In this document: positions 33,925 to 43,492 of the stretch, one piece after another
Position numbering within the stretch: the stretch's first letter is position 1
How the letters are laid out: every line of letters begins with the position of its first letter
Source: Proteles cristata cristata
Taxonomy: Eukaryota > Chordata > Mammalia > Carnivora > Hyaenidae
Direction of reading: 5' to 3'
NCBI GenBank assembly: GCA_017311185.1
Contig: JAESUZ010004520.1
Location: 372,001 to 436,000, forward strand
Length of the DNA stretch: 64,000 nt
Notes under the pieces: generated by a model
Seen by the model: the letters and a program-made list of their open reading frames with translations, nothing else
The model's database searches: none
Told to the model about the DNA's origin: nothing
Made by a program: the position numbers and the translations under genes

Positions 33925-34645
33925 TAATCTGAAGTACAAAGGGAACATAAAATGAGTAATTACTTTAAGAAATATTCATTCATTCACTCATTCACTCACT
34001 AAGCATGTGTAAATCTAGAAGGGAGAAAAACAGAATTCCCTTATGAATGGAACATGAAGGGGAATATAATAGTAAGTACGGAAAGGGCAGGATGAAACCA
34101 AGGGGTAGAAGATATTAAATTCCTTCCTAATGAATGCTATAATCTATAGGCAAGTTAGGAACAGTTCAACCTACTCATCATAGCAGTCTAAACTCCCAAT
34201 AGATAAAATGGGCACAGAGAACAAATTAATATGAATGCAGGCCAATTTATACAAGATATCAGGAGGATCTTCTGCATTATTTCAGATGATTATACTTCTA
34301 AACAGTAATTCAAGGAACTATAACAATTAAAATAATACTGATAATATGCTTCATTACTTACTTTGATTTAAATATAGTCTATCCAAGAAGTAATGGGCTA
34401 TCTTTAGAGCTTAGTATGTACAGCAGGTGATCTCAAAGAAATCCTAGTCTATACAATTCACATTCTTCTACTTCACAATCAATGCCCTCCTAAAGTGTAC
34501 CCCAGCTACCCCCCAAGGTGAGACACAAATTACTATTTATCTATGATTGTGCTCCTTGAAATAGAGCATCCACTGCTAGAACCCAGTGCGACCAAAAGAG
34601 AATCTGGCGAAGGACTTTGGTTTTAATTGTAAGGATGGAAAGCTT
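33925..34645. other. Non-coding stretch, nothing assigned
   Basis: A short ATTCATTCACTCATTCACTC tandem run lies at 33977-34000. Otherwise no feature seen. Confidence 0.5.
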
Positions 34646-34660
34646 TTCCTAGCACTAAAG

Positions 34661-34875
34661 TATTTTTTTATATGTTTATTTTTGAGAGGGAGGAAGAGAC
34701 AGAGCATGAGCAGGGGAGGGGCAGAGAGAGAGGGAGACACAAAATCCTCTGAAGCAAGCTCCAGGGTCTGAGCTGTCAGCACAGAGCTGATGCGGGGCTT
34801 GAACCCATGAACTATGAGATCATGACCTGAGCTGAAGCTGAATGCTTAACCAACTGAGCCACCCAGGTGCTCCTA
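34661..34875 (-). mobile_element. CAN SINE with target-site duplication (reverse)
   Basis: TTTATATGTTTATTTTTGAG, GACAGAGCATGAGCAGGGGA, head ending GAGCCACCCAGGTGCTCC. TAGCACTAAAGT at 34650-34661 and TAGCACTAAATT at 34876-34887 flank it. Confidence 0.95.
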
Positions 34876-34927
34876 TAGCACTAAATTTTAAGTGAGATAA
34901 TTTATGGTCTTGTACATGAGGGAAGTG

Positions 34928-35480
34928 TTACTGTGAAAATTGGTCCAACCCCAAGGAAGGATAAATAATAAAAATAAGCTGAATTCTGATGCTACACCTC
35001 CTTTTCCAAAGGAGAATCATGGAGAACAAAGTCCAGAAAACACAAAGGGGTTGGTTATTCAGGTTTATTTTAGTCCAGCCAGACGGCCCCTCCTGAGCAC
35101 CCGAAAAGTCCTCCAGAAGAGCTCAGGGCTTATATAGGGATAGGGCCGATGCCGGCGCACAGAAGCTCCAAGTCTGTGGTTAGAGGTGGCTGCTGCCCAA
35201 CAGATGCCCAAAGAACACGTTTGACCATTCCAGTCACAATGTTCATTAAAGATTCACATCTCACTGGCTTGCTGGAGTCAGGAGGAGCTAGGTTGCTCAA
35301 CCCCTGACCTTTTACCCAAATAGAGTTTGAGATCAAACAATGGTTGGTATTTCCTCATTTGCAAGCCCCTCACCTTTTGACCCAAGGGAGTTTTTACACT
35401 GATTACTTCTTTTGGATCTTTACATCACTTTGCCTGAAACCAAATTACTCCTGGGTTTAGTTATATAAATCATTTTTTTT
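34928..35480 (-). mobile_element. Solo-LTR-like block (reverse)
   Basis: On the minus strand this reads like an LTR: a CCTATATAAGCCCTGAGC TATA-type promoter (complement at about 35125-35142), then CTTCTGGAGGACTTTTCGGG, then TAAAATAAACCTGAATAACC with a poly(A) signal (35058-35077). The upstream part is moderately GC-rich. No retroviral internal sequence adjoins it. The ends are not fixed by a duplication I can see, and the family is not identified. Confidence 0.55.
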
Positions 35481-35519
35481 CTCATTTAGTTAGTTGCCAC
35501 TAAAAGAGTCTTTTTTTTC

Positions 35520-35815
35520 TGAAACCATCTTTTATTTTTACCTATTTACATATATGCATGATACCATGCATATGCTCATGATATCACAATCAAAATAATA
35601 AACATATCCACCACCTCCAAAAGTTTCCTTATGTCTCTTTTTGTTTGTTTTTTCGTGCCAAAAACACAACATGAGATCTAACTTTTTAACAAAATTTGAA
35701 GTACACAATACAGTATTAACTATGTAAGTGGAATCGTGGTATTTGTCCTTGTGTGAAGTACCTATTTCACTTAGCATTTCTTCAAGTTCCATACATGTTG
35801 CAAATGGTGGGATTT
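35520..35815 (-). mobile_element. Old L1M 3' region fragment (reverse)
   Basis: CAAAATTTGAAGTACACAAT, ACAGTATTAACTATG, GTGGTATTTGTCCTTGTGTG, CCTATTTCACTTAGCATTTC, TTCAAGTTCCATACATGTTG, CAAATGGTGGGATTTTCC match the reverse complement of old L1 3' regions, including the 'cacttagca...ttccatccatgttg' landmark. Confidence 0.8.
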
Positions 35816-35829
35816 TCCACTGTTTTGAA

Positions 35830-36585
35830 GTTGAATAGGGATAGATGGTTTAGGTACAGGCTCAGAAGAATACTCAGGATATGAACAATCACTTCGAAGA
35901 GAAGGGTAAAAAGATTATCCAGGGACAGGATGAATAAAGGAAATAACATTTGAAGGAGTTCTATATTCATGAATAGGCAGAGAAAGAGAAATTGACCGAC
36001 AGCTAATGGAGGAGCGGTACTAGAAAAGAAGGGAAAACTAATTTCTTTGAAGTTTATATAGGATGGTTATTTTTTTGTCTTCCCAATCTCTATATTCATA
36101 TTTAATGGCCTTGAACCTAGCTCTGTTACTGATCTTTCCTAGTTGAAACTAGTAAGTGCACTTGTAGTTGAAACTACCCTTTTCCAAATAGAAACGGGGA
36201 ACCATATTCTATTGAGGAAGCTGTTTTTTTCACTGTTCTAAAATAGATGTGTGCTTTTCCAAGCTTTCAAAGCTATTTTGTAAGATCAAAGAGCCAAATA
36301 AAACAAAATGTCAGCATATATGAGTTTAAACACTTGGACTTAGAAAATCAAGGATCATCATCAAGTTCTGGCATCAGGTTTTGTTCGAAGAGAGAACTTT
36401 ATTTTCCTAGTTGCTAGAGGCATCCACCAGTAATTTACTTCCTTTATTATTTCCTTTCAATAGTTGTTGTTCCTTGCAGGACAGAATCTCTCAGAGTGAA
36501 AGAGCCATCAAGGGCTGAGGAAAGTAAAATATTTTAGGTACAAATATAAAGGCACCTTCATAACTACATTTCATTTATTAGATAC
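35830..36585. other. No recognisable feature
   Basis: Unique-looking sequence between an L1 fragment and an MLT1 LTR. Confidence 0.5.
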
Positions 36586-36589
36586 ACCA

Positions 36590-37315
36590 TCTTGAATTGT
36601 GTCTTAGAGAATAAGCAGGGATCTTACTTTCTATAGAGGCAGGCCTAACCTAATCACCTGAATTCTTTAAAAGAGCTTTCTCTGGCTTGCAGCAGGAGTC
36701 ACAGAGATTTGAGACATAAGGATTTAGTGCATAGGTGCCATTATAAAGATGGAAGGGACTTCATGAAAAATCAGGGAGTGCCCTCTAGCAGCTGAGAATG
36801 AGCCCCAGGTGACAACCAGAAAGGAAAGGAAAGGAAAAGCTACAATCATAATGAACTGAATAATTCCAGGAACTGAATGAGTTTAAAGGTGACTTTCTCC
36901 CCAGAGTTTCCTGAGAATTACCAGCCTTACAGATACCTTGAATTTGACCTTGTGAGTTCCTAAGTAAAGAATCCAGTAGTGGGGCGCCTGGGTGGGTCAT
37001 TTCCTTGAGCATCTGACTTAGACTCAGAACATGATCTCAGGGTTCATGAGTTCTAGCCAGGCTTGCTGCTGTCAGCACAGAGCCCAATTCAGATTCCCCA
37101 TTCCCGTCTCTCTCTGGCCATCCCCTGCTGGTACGCATGCTCTCTCTCTCTCTGTCAAAAATAAACATTTTTTAAAAATTAAAAAAAAAATCAAGTAGGG
37201 CCTGCCTAGACTTCTGATATACAAACTGTGAGATAATAATTATATATATTTTTTAAGTCACTAAGTTTGTGGTAATTTATTATGGTATGGTAGAAGCCCC
37301 ATGGGAGATGGAAAC
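36590..37315 (+). mobile_element. MLT1-type LTR split by a CAN SINE
   Basis: Sense MLT1 order in two pieces. Left of the SINE: CCTAATCACCTGAATTCTTT, AAAAGAGCTTTCTCTGGCTT, AAGATGGAAGGGACTTCATG, TCTCCCCAGAGTTTCCTGAG, TTACAGATACCTTGAATTTG. Right of it: GACTTCTGATATACAAACTG, TGAGATAATAATTATATATA, AGTCACTAAGTTTGTGGTAA. Confidence 0.75.
36981..37188 (+). mobile_element. CAN SINE inside an MLT1 LTR
   Basis: Head GGGGCGCCTGGGTGGGTCAT, GACTCAGAACATGATCTCAG, shortened linker GCTGTCAGCACAGAGCCC, CT-rich block and AAAAATAAACATTTTTTAAA tail. AATCCAGTAG and AATCAAGTAG flank it. The linker reads like a reverse-copy sequence (GTCAGCACAGAGCCCAATTC), which is odd for a plus-strand copy. Confidence 0.9.
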
Positions 37316-37575
37316 TATGTAGTCATTTTGTTAATTTTTAGAAATATTTCAAACCAAATAGGCAGAAATATGTAATTATATATTTTGCCATGAGTTGATT
37401 TCCTACTATCCCCTATGCTAATATATTCAAATATTCTAAAATACCCCTCCACACACAGTTGGTGAGAATATATATCCTTACATTTTGAAAAATGATTTTG
37501 TCAATTTTATCATGTGAGTTACGGGTTTTGGTTGTAGTATTATTCCTTCCATAGTTTTCTTTTAAATATATATAT

Positions 37576-37597
37576 AAAACCATATATATATGGTTTT
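37576..37597. repeat. Perfect 22-bp palindrome
   Basis: The sequence is AAAACC, then five AT units, then GGTTTT. It equals its own reverse complement over all 22 bases. Confidence 0.95.
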
Positions 37598-38227
37598 CTT
37601 TCTTCCTCTGTCCTTCCTTCCTTCCTTTCTTTGTAGATTTCCCTCTAACCTGTATTTTCTCCCTCCCCCTCCATGTATTATCATGTTTTAAGAATATCTC
37701 TCTCATATTGCCTCCCTCACCACTTAACTTGATGAATCCATTTAATTTTCTCTTTTTACTTGTTCATATGCAATTCTGTTTCTGTATTTCACATTTTATT
37801 ATTTTAGTTCCATTGTATTTAATTTTCCTAAATAAAAAATTGTCTTCCTGAAACAATTGAATGAAATTATCAAAGCATGATCCCCTTACTTAGCATCTCA
37901 TCAGTAAGCATACTTCTGTGAACTTTATGTTACTCTTTTCCTATAAATAAAATCCATCAGTGGCCATAAGCTGAATTTTGACATTAAATGACTTGGGCAT
38001 TTTCTTGTGCAAATATTCTTTTCTAGTTGCTGTTGAGCACTGGGACCAGAACATAAGAGCAACCACCTGGCAAAATTTCTCAGACATATTTTGTTTTTAC
38101 TTTGCCTGTAAAGAGGTTTTGTAAGATTTTTTTTTCATGTAATGTTTCTTCTTCTCTGTCTCTTCCATTTGATATTAAAATATGACAGTTTTTGTGCCTG
38201 TTTCACCTGTTCTTCTTTGCATTCTAT

Positions 38228-38259
38228 TCTCCAAATCATATAATCTCCAAATCATATAA
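38228..38259. repeat. 16-bp perfect tandem duplication
   Basis: TCTCCAAATCATATAA occurs at 38228-38243 and again at 38244-38259 with no gap. Confidence 0.93.
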
Positions 38260-38629
38260 TTCTATCCCACTTGCCTAAAATCAAAACCAGCTTTCATTTC
38301 ACTTTTCATTTATTACCTATATTTTCTCTGCTTTTTTCCTTGACTCTTTTTGTGGTACCTCATTTCAGTGATTAAAAGTTCACTTATTTTTTTTCATTGA
38401 TAATTACTGATAATATAACCTCAAATATATAACCTTTTGATTATAATATAACCTTTTGATATCTTAAAACCAAGAGTCTTTATTTTTCAAATACCTTTCC
38501 TTCTCAGTCTTTGCCTAGTAATATGTAATCAAGGGTTTCATTAAATTTAGTATACCTTTTAATTCTCTTGTTCCAATAAACAATAATTACATATATAATT
38601 ATATATCATATATCTCATATATGTTATAT

Positions 38630-39170
38630 TGTGGTAGAGCCCCCTTCCTAAGGAATGTAGTAAAAGAAAAAAAAACCCTCAAGGTAAGGGTGTTGTGCCC
38701 AAATCGCGAGTCCCCAGTGACCTCCAAGGAGCCAACACTGATGCAAGAACAAAAGGGTCTTTATTACAAGCTCGAGCAGGGGCTCACCCAACTACCTACC
38801 GACACAGCAGTAGCAGCAGGGGGGAGCCCCGAACAATAGCGAGCAGGGCTTTTAAGGGGTAAGGGATGGTGGTGTTACAGTACACATGTTGTACACCAAT
38901 CATATTTGTATAACACCCTGACAACAGCTTTGACCACCTGTGAGGTGTCCGTTACTTTTGGTGGAGCCCAGTTATGGCCTTTTGAGACTCCTTTGAAAAT
39001 GACCAGTTATGAGGTGAGTTAGGGACGGGGTGGGGGAGGGGGGTAGTGCTTGTCTCAGGCTGCAGAATGTTTTTTAACCTCCTCTGATTGGCTAATTGGG
39101 GAGTGGTTTGGGCCTTGAACAATCTGAGGTTTTTCTTGAGACTGCTGCTATGTGCAGCCCAAGGTTGCTT
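38630..39170 (-). mobile_element. LTR-like block adjoining an ERV (reverse)
   Basis: On the minus strand: a CCCCTTAAAAGCCCTGCTCG promoter-like stretch (complement at 38840-38860) and AATAAAGACCCTTTTGTTCT (complement at about 38750-38769), which is a typical LTR poly(A) signal with downstream R/U5. The left end, read plus, is TGTGGTAGAGCC (LTR-like TG). The upstream U3 part includes an imperfect G-rich run (GGGGTGGGGGAGGGGGG on the plus strand near 39029-39046). The right edge is set only by the start of the next LTR, so it is uncertain. Confidence 0.6.
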
Positions 39171-39235
39171 TTAATGGGGGTCTTAATTTTAAAATGGTAT
39201 TATTTAGACTCTTCAAGAGAAGGCAACCTTGGCTG
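39155..39235. repeat. 16-bp near-perfect inverted repeat at an LTR-LTR junction
   Basis: CAGCCCAAGGTTGCTT at 39155-39170 and AAGGCAACCTTGGCTG at 39220-39235 are reverse complements apart from a one-base offset, separated by 49 bases. Confidence 0.85.
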
Positions 39236-39533
39236 TATGCCTATGTGACATTCTTCACGACTCTGTATGTCTCTACTATGTCTGCACATGACACCCCTCA
39301 CAACCCTGTAACATGAGACCACCCAATCAGACTCTATGTCTGTGTGTTACTATGTATGGGAGACAAAGAAGTAGAAAATTTATAAAAGACTGCACTTCAC
39401 CACACTGTGGCTCAGTTTTTCAGTAGGAACCCAACTGAGCCCAGGCCGATTTAAGTAAAGTTACTTCCTGGAAAGAAATGCCTCGATGTCATGACTCTCT
39501 CAGTGAACCTCGGTCTTGTTCACAATACTTAGG
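39234..39533 (+). mobile_element. 5' LTR of a class I endogenous retrovirus
   Basis: Plus-strand LTR: begins near TGTATGCCTATGTGACATTC, has a TATAAAAG promoter at 39381-39388, the segment CCCAACTGAGCCCAGGCC just downstream, AGTAAA as a likely degenerate poly(A) signal, and ends near CTCGGTCTTGTTCA. It is directly followed by a primer-binding-site-like sequence. About 300 bp, short for a gammaretroviral LTR; its left edge is a guess. Confidence 0.65.
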
Positions 39534-39535
39534 GG

Positions 39536-39556
39536 ATCTTCCAGGATTCGGAGATG
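39536..39556 (+). promoter_or_regulatory. Degenerate retroviral primer-binding site
   Basis: TTAGGGGATCTTCCAGGATT has the spacing of a tRNA-primer site of gammaretroviruses (T-GGGG-TC-TCC-GGAT pattern). It differs from the tRNA-Pro version at several bases, either through decay or another tRNA. It lies just after the LTR end, as expected. Confidence 0.6.
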
Positions 39557-40203
39557 GTGTGTTGCCACCTCCTTTGCTGCTGGGGTATGAACCTCAGAGT
39601 GCGGGGAGAAGCAAACTTGCCTGGGGCCAGCAGACTGCTTAATCTATAGGAGACTAGTCCCTTCCGGCATGCCGGGGCAGGACCCTGTGTGCGTAATGGA
39701 ACCCGTGAGGCCTAGGAACCAGCTCAAGGAACACTGCCCATCAGACTGGCAAGAACTCGGGTTTGTTTTGGTAGACCTGCCCCTATGAGGCAGAAGGGGA
39801 GCCTGATCACCTCTCAGAGTTGCTCCAGTGTTTCCACAAGGAAATAAGGAATGAAGCAGCAACTCTAAAGCACTGGGCAGCAGGTTGGAGTCATTGTGTG
39901 ACTCTATGTGAATGAGACTGACAGCAGTTGTTCAACCTGCCCAAGGGCGTAAAGGAGTGTTGAGTTCCCATTCAGGGTTCTGTGGTGACGTCATACCACT
40001 TAAGGCAACATCAGACTTACACAGGAGTCTGATCATGGTCAGGGATTAAATGTGAACCCACCAATGCTAAGAGACAACTAAAATATCTCCAAGAGGAGAG
40101 CGTCTGGAAACAGATAAAGCAAGTGTGCATCCTCTCCAAATTAGCCCCTCTCCTTCCCCTTTTTCCTCTCTTGTGCTTGAAAGTTATCCATTAGGGGGAG
40201 GAA
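39557..40203 (+). mobile_element. ERV 5' leader
   Basis: Untranslated leader between the primer-binding site and the gag start: no open frame, moderately GC-rich relative to flanks. The TAAGGCAACATCAGACTTAC region shows nothing that I can call a packaging signal. Confidence 0.5.
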
Positions 40204-41630
40204 ATGGGTAGAAAGCAGAGTGAACTGATTCCCCTAGAGTATATGTTGAGGAATTTTGAAAAGTGATATTTAGGAGATTATGGTGTAAAATTAACTCCTA
40301 GAAAGTCCTGCATGTGCTATGAAATTGATTGAGCATGATCAAGGTGGGCTGGCTCTCTGAGGACTCACTTGATAAGGAACTAGTTAGCCGAGTGTTGAGG
40401 GTCATTTTGGGGGATCCAGGCCACCCCAACCAATTCCTGGTCCCATCCCAGTCACCTTGGCTAAAAATCTGTATTGATGAGAACTGTAAAGTTATGATGG
40501 CTTGTGTCATGGCTACCTCCAAATGCTGCTCAGAAAGTGAAAAAACCAAACTGTTGAGAGAGCCAGAGAGGATCCCACTGCCCTCTTCTGCACTGAACCC
40601 CTCAGTGCCACCTGTGCTTCCAGCCACCCCAGCTTCTGAAACTGCATAGGAACTTACCTTGGTCCTGAGGCCTCACTCACCACCTCTAGCACCACGGGCC
40701 TCTTGGAATGTGACTGTCTCACCAAGACCACCAGTCCTAACCCCATATACGCCTCCTGGAAGGGTGGGAAGGTGACTAGGAAATCACGTCAGCAGAGATA
40801 GTCCCTCCCTGCAACACCAGGGAGCCCTGAAGATGCCACTGAGGGAAACTGGGGGACCCGTCTATTATTATCAGGAAGGCCAGATCCAAAGAGGCCAGTG
40901 TGTTTTTGTGTACCAACCCTATACCACTATGAATCTTCTAAATTGGAACCACCATACCCCCTCCTATACAGAGAAAGCCCCACACTACGATTAAACTAAT
41001 TCAGTTCATAATCCAAACCCCTACACCTACCTGGATGGACTGTTGCCAACTCCTTCTGACACTTTTTGATTCAGAGGAGCATCTCTGAATTACTCAGGCA
41101 GCCCTAAAATTATTAGAAGAGAATGCCCAGCTGGGATGCTAGATACCTAGGCTTATGCTCACGCGTAACTCACTTCCCTGGGAAGAACCCCAAATGGGAC
41201 CCAAATGACTCAAGTGTAGGTGGAAGGTTCATAAGGACTGAACAGTATCAAGAAGCTCGTCTAAATGACATGAAGGAAGGGTTAGGATAAAAGGCCATAA
41301 ATATAAGTGAGTGCTCCTGTGGAAAGCCTGAGGAAAGCCTAAGCCAGTTCTATCAGAGACTATGTGAGGCATTTTTGTCTCTATACCCTATGGGATCTAG
41401 AGGCGCCCGTTAACCCATGGATGGTCAGTGCAGCTGGCATAGGTCAGGCTCAAGGGGACATCCAGTGCAAGCTAGAAAAGTTAAAGGGTTTCACCGGCAT
41501 GAATACCAGTCATTTGCTGGAAGTAGCAACTCAGGTGTTCATTGACTCTGACCAGGTGGTGCAGAGTGTGAACACCGGAAGATGCAGGAAAAGACAAATT
41601 CATTAGCTGCTGCCTTGGTGGAATGATCAA
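40204..41630 (+). pseudogene. ERV gag, decayed (matrix and capsid parts)
   Basis: Gag would encode the structural polyprotein of a class I retrovirus. The first ATG at 40204 is followed by codons starting MGRKQSE, a myristoylation-type MG start as in matrix proteins. Within about 60 bases in-frame stops appear. The matrix C-terminal part and a Pro-rich p12-like part are open at 40329-40649. Capsid-type sequence follows: LNWNHH near 40945, a PTPTWMDCCQLLLTLF segment near 41025-41075, then in another frame a major-homology-region-like QFYQRLCEAFLSLYP near 41347-41390 and GFTGMNTSHLLEVA near 41488-41530. The frame changes several times, so no intact Gag can be made. Confidence 0.8.
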
Positions 41631-41639
41631 AATGCTCCC

Positions 41640-41800
41640 AGAAAGTTGCCTTGCAGGGATGGGGCTGGGATCAAAAAAGGTAACGAAGGGGAGGAGGGTT
41701 TTGCCCGGATCAAAGTAAGGACAGATCCAGTGTGCTTACTATAGTCAGAAGGGCCACTTGAGGAATGAGTTCCCCCAGCAGTCAGATATTTCTCAGCAGG
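41640..41800 (+). pseudogene. ERV nucleocapsid zinc-knuckle remnant
   Basis: CCAGTGTGCTTACTATAGTC encodes QCAYYSQ followed by KGHLRNEF. This is a CCHC zinc-knuckle arrangement in which the second and last Cys positions are changed to Tyr and Phe, so it could not bind zinc. It lies between capsid and protease as expected. Confidence 0.65.
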
Positions 41801-41889
41801 GCCCCAAGCAAAAAGAGGTCATGTGCTCCTGGTACCAACTAGCCTCACAGCCCCATGGGGCTCCCAAAGATGATTGTGTAGGGCTAGCC

Positions 41890-42260
41890 CCCTTGGAGGA
41901 CTATGAGGAAGACTAGGACTGGGCTCTATTTTGTTAAGCCCCCAAGAGCCTGTGGTCGGAATGAATGTGGGGGTCCAGCTCATTGACTTCATGGTTCATA
42001 CTGGAGTAGAACACTCAGTGGTGACCTAACCAATTGGCTCCCTTTCAGAGACAAGCCACCATTGTGGGGTCCACAGCCAATTGGCCACACTGTCCCTTCC
42101 TGCTGCCTCGATGATGAATTCCTGTACCTCCCTGACTGCCCCATGGCTTTAAAGGGCCATGACCTATTGGGAAAGCTACAGGCCCAGATAACTTTCAACT
42201 CTCAGGGACAAGCTGCCTTGACCCTATGGAAACCAGAGGCAAGATTATGACCCTCATGAT
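41890..42260 (+). pseudogene. ERV protease remnant
   Basis: The retroviral aspartic protease part is recognised by LIDFMVHTGVEHSVVT at about 41974-42025. Its catalytic Asp-Thr-Gly triad reads His-Thr-Gly, so the catalytic Asp is lost. A later segment LPDCPMALKGHDLLGKLQAQ at 42130-42190 matches the protease C-terminal part before pol. A stop lies just after the active-site segment. Confidence 0.7.
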
Positions 42261-42439
42261 TCCCCAAGGAGAAGAATAGAACCTCTACAGTCTAAAGGAG
42301 GAAACACAACCGGTGTCCAAGCTTCTCTTTAGAATCCCTGGGATGTGGGCTGAAAACAACATGCCAGGACGGTCCTGAAACATACCACTGGTGGTTGTGG
42401 AGCTGAAGTCAGGGACAGAGCCCATGCTTCTGAGACATA

Positions 42440-42870
42440 TACTTCATCCCCTCCAGGCATAGCTAGGGATCCAGAAGCACCTGGATTGGCTTTTAAAGTA
42501 TGGGATCCTCTTGCCATGCCAGTCGCCTTGGAACCTGCCCCTCTTGCCTGTCCAAAAGCCTAGCACAGATGACTGTTGGCTGGTTCGGGACCTGTGAGCA
42601 GTAAACCAGGCCACCATCAACATGCACCCAGTGTTTCTGAACCCCTATACACTTTTGGGGCTCATTCCTGCTGAAGCTGTCTTCTTCATCTGCTTAGACC
42701 TCAAACGTGTCCTCTTCTGCATCTGCCTGATCCCCTGGAGCCAACTGATCTTTGCCTTCCAGTGGGAGGATCCTAAAAATGTTGATAAGGGCCAGTGGAC
42801 TTAGACCAGATTGCCTCAGGGGTTCAAAAACTCCCTAACCATTTTCGGCACCACATTAGCCTCTGACTAA
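42440..42870 (+). pseudogene. ERV pol: reverse transcriptase start, truncated
   Basis: The N-terminal part of reverse transcriptase is recognisable: NPYTLLGLIPAEAVFFICLD at 42640-42700, with the first catalytic-region LDLK; then SQLIFAFQWEDP at 42739-42775; then in the next frame RLPQGFKNSLT near 42810-42845. The YxDD active-site block, RNase H, integrase, env and 3' LTR are all absent: similarity ends at about 42870, where AT-rich host-like sequence begins. A stop codon lies within this part (LRAVN region and after QWT). Confidence 0.75.
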
Positions 42871-43034
42871 TGTTGTTATATAATTTCAGATGTAGTAACA
42901 GAAAGAAATAATATCCATGAATGTATTCTAGTAAACTTTCTATAGAGGCGATTTATAATAGTGTTATCAGTAGTTACAAGGACGCTCCTAGTAATAATTA
43001 GATGATGTACATAGAACTCAGTGAAAAGAGATTT

Positions 43035-43253
43035 TATTTTTTTTAATGTTTTTATTTATTTCTGAGAGAGAGAGACACACACAGCATAAGCAGGGGAGGG
43101 TCGGAGAGAGAGGGAGATAGAATCTGAAACAGGTTCCAGGCTCTGAACTAGCTGTCAGTGCAGAGCCTGATGCGGGGATCGAACCCATGAACCATGAGAT
43201 CATGATCTAAGCTGAAGTCATGCGCTTAACCAACTGAGCCACCCAGACACCCC
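43035..43253 (-). mobile_element. CAN SINE with short target-site duplication (reverse)
   Basis: TTTTTTTAATGTTTTTATTT tail side, ACAGCATAAGCAGGGGAGGG, head ending GCCACCCAGACACCCC. AAGAGATTT at 43026-43034 and 43254-43262 flank it. Confidence 0.95.
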
Positions 43254-43285
43254 AAGAGATTTGATTTTAAAAATAATCTAAACAA

Positions 43286-43492
43286 GGGCACCTGCGGGGC
43301 TCGGTCGAGTAAGCATCCAACTTCAGCTCAGGTCATGATCTCCCATTTCTTGTGGTTAAGCCCAGCATTGGGCTCTGAGGTCAGCTCAGAGCCTGGAGCC
43401 TGCTTCAGTTTCTCTGTCTCCCTCTGTCTGCCCCTCCCCCACTTGCTCTGTCTCTTTCTCGAAAATGAATAAACATTAAAAAATTGAAAAAA
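43286..43492 (+). mobile_element. CAN SINE
   Basis: Head GGGCACCTGCGGGGCTCGGT, TTCAGCTCAGGTCATGATCT, shortened linker GCTCTGAGGTCAGCTCAG, GAAAATGAATAAACATTAAA tail. It lies only about 30 bases after the previous SINE and in the opposite direction. Confidence 0.94.

Larger units (their letters stand above)
37330..38625. other. AT-rich stretch with palindrome and tandem duplications
   Basis: No gene seen. Contains a perfect 22-bp palindrome (37576-37597), a CTTC-rich run near 37600-37632, a 16-bp tandem repeat (38228-38259) and a direct repeat of ATAACCTTTTGAT near 38430-38460. Confidence 0.6.

Noticed and set aside
39557..40203. Retroviral packaging signal in the ERV leader
   Set aside because: I could not see a defined stem-loop series by eye; a fold prediction would be needed.
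40204..42870. Possible co-opted retroviral Gag or protease gene
   Set aside because: The longest open pieces are about 60-110 codons, frames shift repeatedly, and catalytic and zinc-binding residues are lost. No intact domain remains.
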